From Pseudomonas cichorii (GTDB lineage Bacteria; Pseudomonadota; Gammaproteobacteria; Pseudomonadales; Pseudomonadaceae), in assembly GCF_003700275.1 (NCBI RefSeq), contig NZ_RBRE01000094.1:1-59897 (forward strand): DNA of 59,897 nucleotides. Reading direction: 5' to 3'. Below the pieces are notes generated by a model, which was not told the origin of the DNA, ran no database searches, and saw only the letters and a list, made by a program, of their open reading frames with translations. The position numbers and the translations under genes were made by a program. This document shows positions 56,153-59,897 of the stretch, piece by piece. How positions within the stretch are numbered: position 1 is the first letter of the stretch; each line of letters begins with the position of its first letter.

Positions 56153-57067
56153 TCAGACGTCTGGCATGGCTGCCGCGCTTTCCACGATCAGGCTGCGTAG
56201 CCAGCTCAGCCCAGGATCATGCTGCTGGTGACGATTCCACTGGATGGCCATGACCAGCCTGGGTGCATCCCAGGGTACCGGCAGAATCTTCAGCGGAAGC
56301 TCGCGCGCACACTGCTGGGCCAGGCGCAGATGCATGGTGGCGATGCGCAGGGTGCCCGGCAGGAACGTGGGCACGTTGCTAAAGGCGTTGGTGATGACCT
56401 CGACACGGCGCTCGAAGTTGTAGCGATTGAGAAACCACTCGTCCATCGACGGCACCCGCTGCATACCCCATCGCACCAGGACGTGCCCCATCTGCTTGTA
56501 CTGCTCGAACGACAGGCTGTCGCCAACCAGGGGGTTGTCCTGGCAGGTCATGCAGACGAAACGGTCCTCGAAAATCGTCAGGCTCGGATGGTCGTCGCCC
56601 AGGTGGGTGGCCGGCAACACCAGAAGGTCGACGTTCCCTCGTTCGAGCGTTTCCCGCGGGGTGTCGTTGGGCGGGATCATTTCCAGGCTGGCCATCGGTG
56701 CCAGTTCGTTCAGGCGCCTGCTGACCTGAGGCAACAGCACGGTGCAGACGTAGTCCGAGGCCATCAGCACAAATTTGCGCTGCGACTGAGCCGGCTCGAA
56801 CTCGGCTCGGTTTTCCAGCGTGGAGCGCATCTGGATCAGCAAGTCGCGAACGGGCTGGATGAGTGCTTCGCCTTTGGGCGTGCGGACCATCTTGCGTCCG
56901 TTGGGTACCAGCAATTGGTCCTGGAAGTACTCCCGCAGGCGGGCGAGTGCGGCGCTGGTGGCCGGCTGGCTGAGAAACAGCCGTTCCCCGGCACGGGTGA
57001 TGTTCTGCTCGACCAGCAGAGCGTCGAGCACCACCAGAAGGTTGAGATCAAGGCCATGAAAGCGCAT
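56153..57067 (-). CDS. LysR-family transcriptional regulator (NodD/NahR-like)
   Basis: A 304-aa LysR regulator. The N-terminal helix-turn-helix begins MRFHGLDLNLLVVLDALLVEQ with AGERLFLSQPATSAALARLRE, the pattern of the NodD/NahR/LinR branch; the rest is a substrate-binding-like effector domain. Such regulators activate aromatic catabolic genes when bound to an inducer. It is divergent from the SMP-30/HisD operon and upstream of the extradiol operon on the same strand; a shared motif occurs before both target operons. ATG 57067 is chosen at the family N terminus, with AAGGAG upstream. Confidence 0.9.
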   Translation of the reverse strand: MRFHGLDLNLLVVLDALLVEQNITRAGERLFLSQPATSAALARLREYFQDQLLVPNGRKMVRTPKGEALIQPVRDLLIQMRSTLENRAEFEPAQSQRKFVLMASDYVCTVLLPQVSRRLNELAPMASLEMIPPNDTPRETLERGNVDLLVLPATHLGDDHPSLTIFEDRFVCMTCQDNPLVGDSLSFEQYKQMGHVLVRWGMQRVPSMDEWFLNRYNFERRVEVITNAFSNVPTFLPGTLRIATMHLRLAQQCARELPLKILPVPWDAPRLVMAIQWNRHQQHDPGLSWLRSLIVESAAAMPDV

Positions 57068-57141
57068 TGGACGTCTCCTTGCCCGGTGCGGTCCGGGATT
57101 GTTTTTGTTGGCGGAGGGTGCGTGCGAGCCATCCAACGTGT

Positions 57142-57160
57142 TTATGCCTCGTATGTCAAT
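57142..57160. promoter_or_regulatory. Candidate LysR-regulon site in the lysR/SMP-30 divergent region
   Basis: On the minus strand it reads ATTGACATACGAGGCATAA, close to 56085-56105. The rest of the 386-bp divergent region (57068-57453) has no gene; it must hold both promoters. Confidence 0.45.
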
Positions 57161-57453
57161 AAACGATTTCACAGATGCCTGACGGGTGCATACCATCAAG
57201 TCACACCCGCCATCCAGGTCGAAGAACCTGGTGTCAGCCTGGCACCGATGTCTGGCCTATAACAACAAAAAAACCGGAGCACATCATGCAGCCGTCCCGC
57301 CCTCTTCGTGCCAGCGTTTCGCCGCCCATCTACTGCTTGGATTCGTTCGCCCGCCTGGCATCAAGCGGGCGCTAGACGCGCATCGTAACGCCATTCATAC
57401 CACGGCCCGGGCGCCCATGCGCTGCCGAGCCCGGCATTGCACGAGGCACCACT

Positions 57454-58470
57454 ATGGCAAGCAACCCTCTCAAAGGCTGGCAGGTAGACCGCGCCAGCAT
57501 CCAGTTCATCGGCCACGACCTGCAGCGCCCCGAGTGCATCGTCGCCCAGCCTGACGGCACGCTGTGGAGCGCGGATGCCCGCGGCGGGGTGATGCGCATC
57601 GCTCCGGACGGCAGCCAGCAACTCCTGGCTCCGATCGCCCCAGTCAGCGAACCGGCAGATTTCCAGCAGCGCTACGTGCAGTCCCAGGGGGCCTCGCTGC
57701 CCAATGGCCTGGCACTGACCGCCGAAGGCGACTTCATCATCTGCAACTGGGGTCTGGACCGTATCGAGCGACTTGATCGCCAAGGTCACGTCCATGTGCT
57801 GCACGACCACCTGGAAGGCAAGGCACTGGGCAAGACCAACTTCCCGCTGATCGATTCCAAGGGCCGCATCTGGTTCACCGTGACGACCACGATGCAACCC
57901 TGGACCGACTCGATCAATTCGGCGGTGCTCGACGGCTACATCGGGGTAATCGATGAAAAGGGCATCCGCGTGGTGGCCGAAGGCTTCGGCGGCACCAACG
58001 AGATCCGCTTCGATGACAACGAGCAGTTTCTGTACGTGGTCGAGAGCAATGTCCGGCGAATCTCGCGTTTGCGCGTAGGCCCCGACGCCACGTTGGGCGA
58101 GCGCGACGTGTATGGCCCTGCGCAGCTCGAAGGCTTCCCCGACGGCTTTGCCTTCGACAGTTTCGGCAACCTCTGGGTGACACTGGTGATGAGCGACAAG
58201 CTGATCGCCATCACCCCCGAAGGCGAGGTGCTGACGCTGCTCGACGACGGGGATCCGCAAGCCACCGCGCGCCTCGACCGGCATTTCGCGGACAAGACCC
58301 TGACGCCCGAGATCATGCAGGCCGCCCGCGGCACCTTGGCGCCGTGGATGGCCAGCCTCACCTTCGGCGGCCCCGACCTTCGCACCGTCTACTTGGGCAG
58401 CCTGCAAGGCACCCGCATTCCCTTCTTCAGAGCACCGGTGGCCGGCCAGCCGCTGATCCACTGGCGCTAG
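57454..58470 (+). CDS. SMP-30/gluconolactonase family protein
   Basis: A 338-aa six-bladed beta-propeller of the SMP-30/lactonase family. Expected metal ligands can be seen: Glu27 (QRPECIVAQPDGTLW), an Asn in SLPNGLALTAEGDF, the TNEIRFDDNEQFLYVVES block and an Asp in GFPDGFAFDSFGNLW. Family enzymes hydrolyse sugar lactones or other cyclic esters; here a pathway lactone is likely. First gene of the rightward operon, 32 bp before the HisD-like gene. Start ATG 57454. Confidence 0.87.
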   Translation: MASNPLKGWQVDRASIQFIGHDLQRPECIVAQPDGTLWSADARGGVMRIAPDGSQQLLAPIAPVSEPADFQQRYVQSQGASLPNGLALTAEGDFIICNWGLDRIERLDRQGHVHVLHDHLEGKALGKTNFPLIDSKGRIWFTVTTTMQPWTDSINSAVLDGYIGVIDEKGIRVVAEGFGGTNEIRFDDNEQFLYVVESNVRRISRLRVGPDATLGERDVYGPAQLEGFPDGFAFDSFGNLWVTLVMSDKLIAITPEGEVLTLLDDGDPQATARLDRHFADKTLTPEIMQAARGTLAPWMASLTFGGPDLRTVYLGSLQGTRIPFFRAPVAGQPLIHWR

Positions 58471-58502
58471 TTTTCCATACCTCGTTGCAACAGGAGTCCC
58501 GC

Positions 58503-59786
58503 ATGATCCGTCAACTCAAACAAGGCCGGCCCGCAGAAGCGAAAGCCGAGCTCAATGCCCAGGTGCGTACCACCGTCGAAGAGATCCTCGCTGCCATTGA
58601 GCACCGCGGCGAGGCAGCGTTGCGCGAGTATTCCAGCCACTTCGACAACTGGGCCCCGGATGATTTCCGGCTGACATCCGAACAGATCCAGGCATGCATC
58701 GACAGCCTCAGCCCGGAGGCACTGGACGACATCCGTTTCGCCCAGGCGCAGATCCGTCGTTTTGCCCAGATCCAGCTGCATTCGCTGCGCGACGTCGAGG
58801 TCGAGACCATGCCCGGCGTGGTGCTGGGGCACCGCAACATCCCGGTTAACTCGGTGGGTTGCTATATCCCGGGCGGCAAGTATCCCCTGTTGGCATCGGC
58901 GCACATGAGCGTGCTGACCGCCAAGGTCGCTGGCGTCAAGCGGGTGATCGCCTGCGCACCGCCTTTCGGGGGCAAGCCGTCCAACGAAATCGTTGCTGCC
59001 ATGGCCCTGGCTGGCGCCGACGAAATCTACGTGATGGGCGGGGTACAGGGCGTAGCTGCCATGGCCTTGGGTACCGAGAAGATTGCGCCGGTGGACATGA
59101 TCGTTGGTCCGGGTAATGCCTATGTGGCCGAGGCCAAGCGCCAGCTGTTCGGCCGGGTGGGTATCGACCTGTTCGCCGGTCCCACCGAGACCATGGTGAT
59201 CTGCGATGACAGTGTCGACGCCGAACTGGTGGCTGTGGACCTGCTCGGCCAGGCCGAGCATGGCCCGACCTCGCCGGCCTACTGCTTGACCACCAGCACA
59301 CGTATCGCCGAAGAGTTGCCGGCGGCCATCGAACAGGTGCTCAGCCGCCTGGACACCGCACCGGTGGCCAGCGTCGCCTGGCGTGACTATGGCGAGATCA
59401 TCTTGTGTGACAGCGATGAGGAGATGCTCGCCGAGTCCGAGCGCCTATGCTCCGAGCATGTCCAGGTCATGACCCGCGATCCGGACTGGTTCCTCGAGCG
59501 CATGACTTGCTATGGCGGGTTGTTCCTGGGCCACCGTACCAATGTGTCCTACGGTGACAAGGTGATCGGCACCAACCACACCCTGCCGACTCAGGGCGCT
59601 GGCCGCTATACCGGCGGCCTGTGGGTGGGCAAGTTCATCAAGACCCACACCTACCAGCGCATTCTCACTGATGAGGCGAGCGTGGCCATGGGTGAGGTGT
59701 GCTCGCGGTTGTGCGCCCTGGAGCATTTCTCCGGGCACAAGGAGCAGGCTGACATCCGCGTGCGTCGCCTGAAGAAAACCGTGTGA
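58503..59786 (+). CDS. Histidinol dehydrogenase-family alcohol dehydrogenase
   Basis: A 427-aa HisD homologue with all zinc and catalytic positions kept: Gln250 and His253 (LGQAEHG), Glu318-His319 (CSEHV), Asp352 (YGDKVIG) and His412 (SGHKEQ). Its place between a lactonase and an SDR gene, away from other his genes, argues for a catabolic paralogue that oxidises an alcohol to an acid in two NAD steps, as in HpsN of sulfopropanediol degradation, rather than for histidine synthesis. A CAGGAGT ribosome site precedes ATG 58503. Real substrate unknown. Confidence 0.85.
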   Translation: MIRQLKQGRPAEAKAELNAQVRTTVEEILAAIEHRGEAALREYSSHFDNWAPDDFRLTSEQIQACIDSLSPEALDDIRFAQAQIRRFAQIQLHSLRDVEVETMPGVVLGHRNIPVNSVGCYIPGGKYPLLASAHMSVLTAKVAGVKRVIACAPPFGGKPSNEIVAAMALAGADEIYVMGGVQGVAAMALGTEKIAPVDMIVGPGNAYVAEAKRQLFGRVGIDLFAGPTETMVICDDSVDAELVAVDLLGQAEHGPTSPAYCLTTSTRIAEELPAAIEQVLSRLDTAPVASVAWRDYGEIILCDSDEEMLAESERLCSEHVQVMTRDPDWFLERMTCYGGLFLGHRTNVSYGDKVIGTNHTLPTQGAGRYTGGLWVGKFIKTHTYQRILTDEASVAMGEVCSRLCALEHFSGHKEQADIRVRRLKKTV

Positions 59787-59797
59787 GGGGCCGGGCC

Positions 59798-59897
59798 ATG
59801 CAAGCACTCGAAGGCAAGGTGGCGGTGGTCACCGGCGCTACCGGAGGTCTGGGCGAGGCGATTGCCCGCGCCCTGGCCGGCGCCGGCGCCGCACTAG
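59798..59897 (+). CDS. SDR family oxidoreductase (5' part only)
   Basis: The first 33 codons of a short-chain dehydrogenase: KVAVVTGATGGLGEAIARAL with the TGxxxGxG cofactor motif. It starts 11 bp after the HisD-like gene, so it belongs to the same operon. The window ends inside it. Confidence 0.85.
   Translation, partial: MQALEGKVAVVTGATGGLGEAIARALAGAGAAL

Overview
The window is from a Pseudomonas chromosome. The left 10 kb carries the run fimV-truA-trpF-accD-folC-dedD(SPOR)-cvpA-purF-metZ-SDR, all on the plus strand and tightly spaced, which is the conserved pseudomonad arrangement. It ends in a stable-RNA locus with its own promoter: tRNA-Val(TAC), then two identical tRNA-Asp(GTC) genes.

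A P4-type tyrosine recombinase gene starts 233 bp after the second tRNA-Asp. From there to about 45.3 kb the DNA is an integrative and conjugative element (ICE) of the GI-T4SS family (ICEclc/PAPI-1-like). Its left arm (12.3-25.7 kb) holds two convergent defence-like operons. The plus-strand one has a small leader gene, an Mrr-like nuclease fused to a STAND-type NTPase, and a 1350-residue nuclease/STAND/helical-repeat protein, all with overlapping genes. The minus-strand one has a restriction-endonuclease-like protein, a small middle protein, an SMC-like ABC ATPase with a zinc hook, and an HNH protein, and looks like an ABC-three-component system. Next come the MobH relaxase, an ArdC-type antirestriction protein, small element genes, a two-gene cargo insert (possible nuclease plus coiled-coil membrane protein) and a DUF3742 gene.

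From 32.3 to 45.3 kb the minus strand encodes the mating-pair formation module, transcribed right to left: RAQPRD protein, TIGR03758, TIGR03745, TIGR03750, TIGR03746, TIGR03749, TIGR03752, TIGR03751 lipoprotein, VirB4/TraC ATPase, then TIGR03756 (TraU-like), TIGR03755, a small membrane protein and TraG. A three-gene island (HU protein, QslA-like protein, XRE regulator) sits between TraC and TIGR03756, where I would expect the TIGR03757 gene. No coupling protein (TraD), ParA, TopB or SSB gene is present in the window.

From 45.36 to 47.6 kb the sequence is a decayed junction with an IS1182-like transposase fragment and little else. To the right is a catabolic region (47.6-59.9 kb). One minus-strand operon (extradiol dioxygenase, Rieske ferredoxin, alpha/beta C-C hydrolase, FAD monooxygenase) looks like oxidative ring opening. 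Another (ornithine-cyclodeaminase-like reductase, DapA-like lyase, succinate-semialdehyde dehydrogenase) looks like downstream processing. A GntR and a LysR regulator accompany them, and a divergent plus-strand operon has an SMP-30 lactonase, a HisD-like dehydrogenase and the start of an SDR. The substrate cannot be named; an aromatic or N-heteroaromatic compound is an inference. No second copy of the tRNA-Asp 3' end was found by eye, so the right end of the element is either outside the window or lost. Whether the catabolic genes are ICE cargo or flanking chromosome stays open. All family names come from reading motifs and gene order, not from searches.
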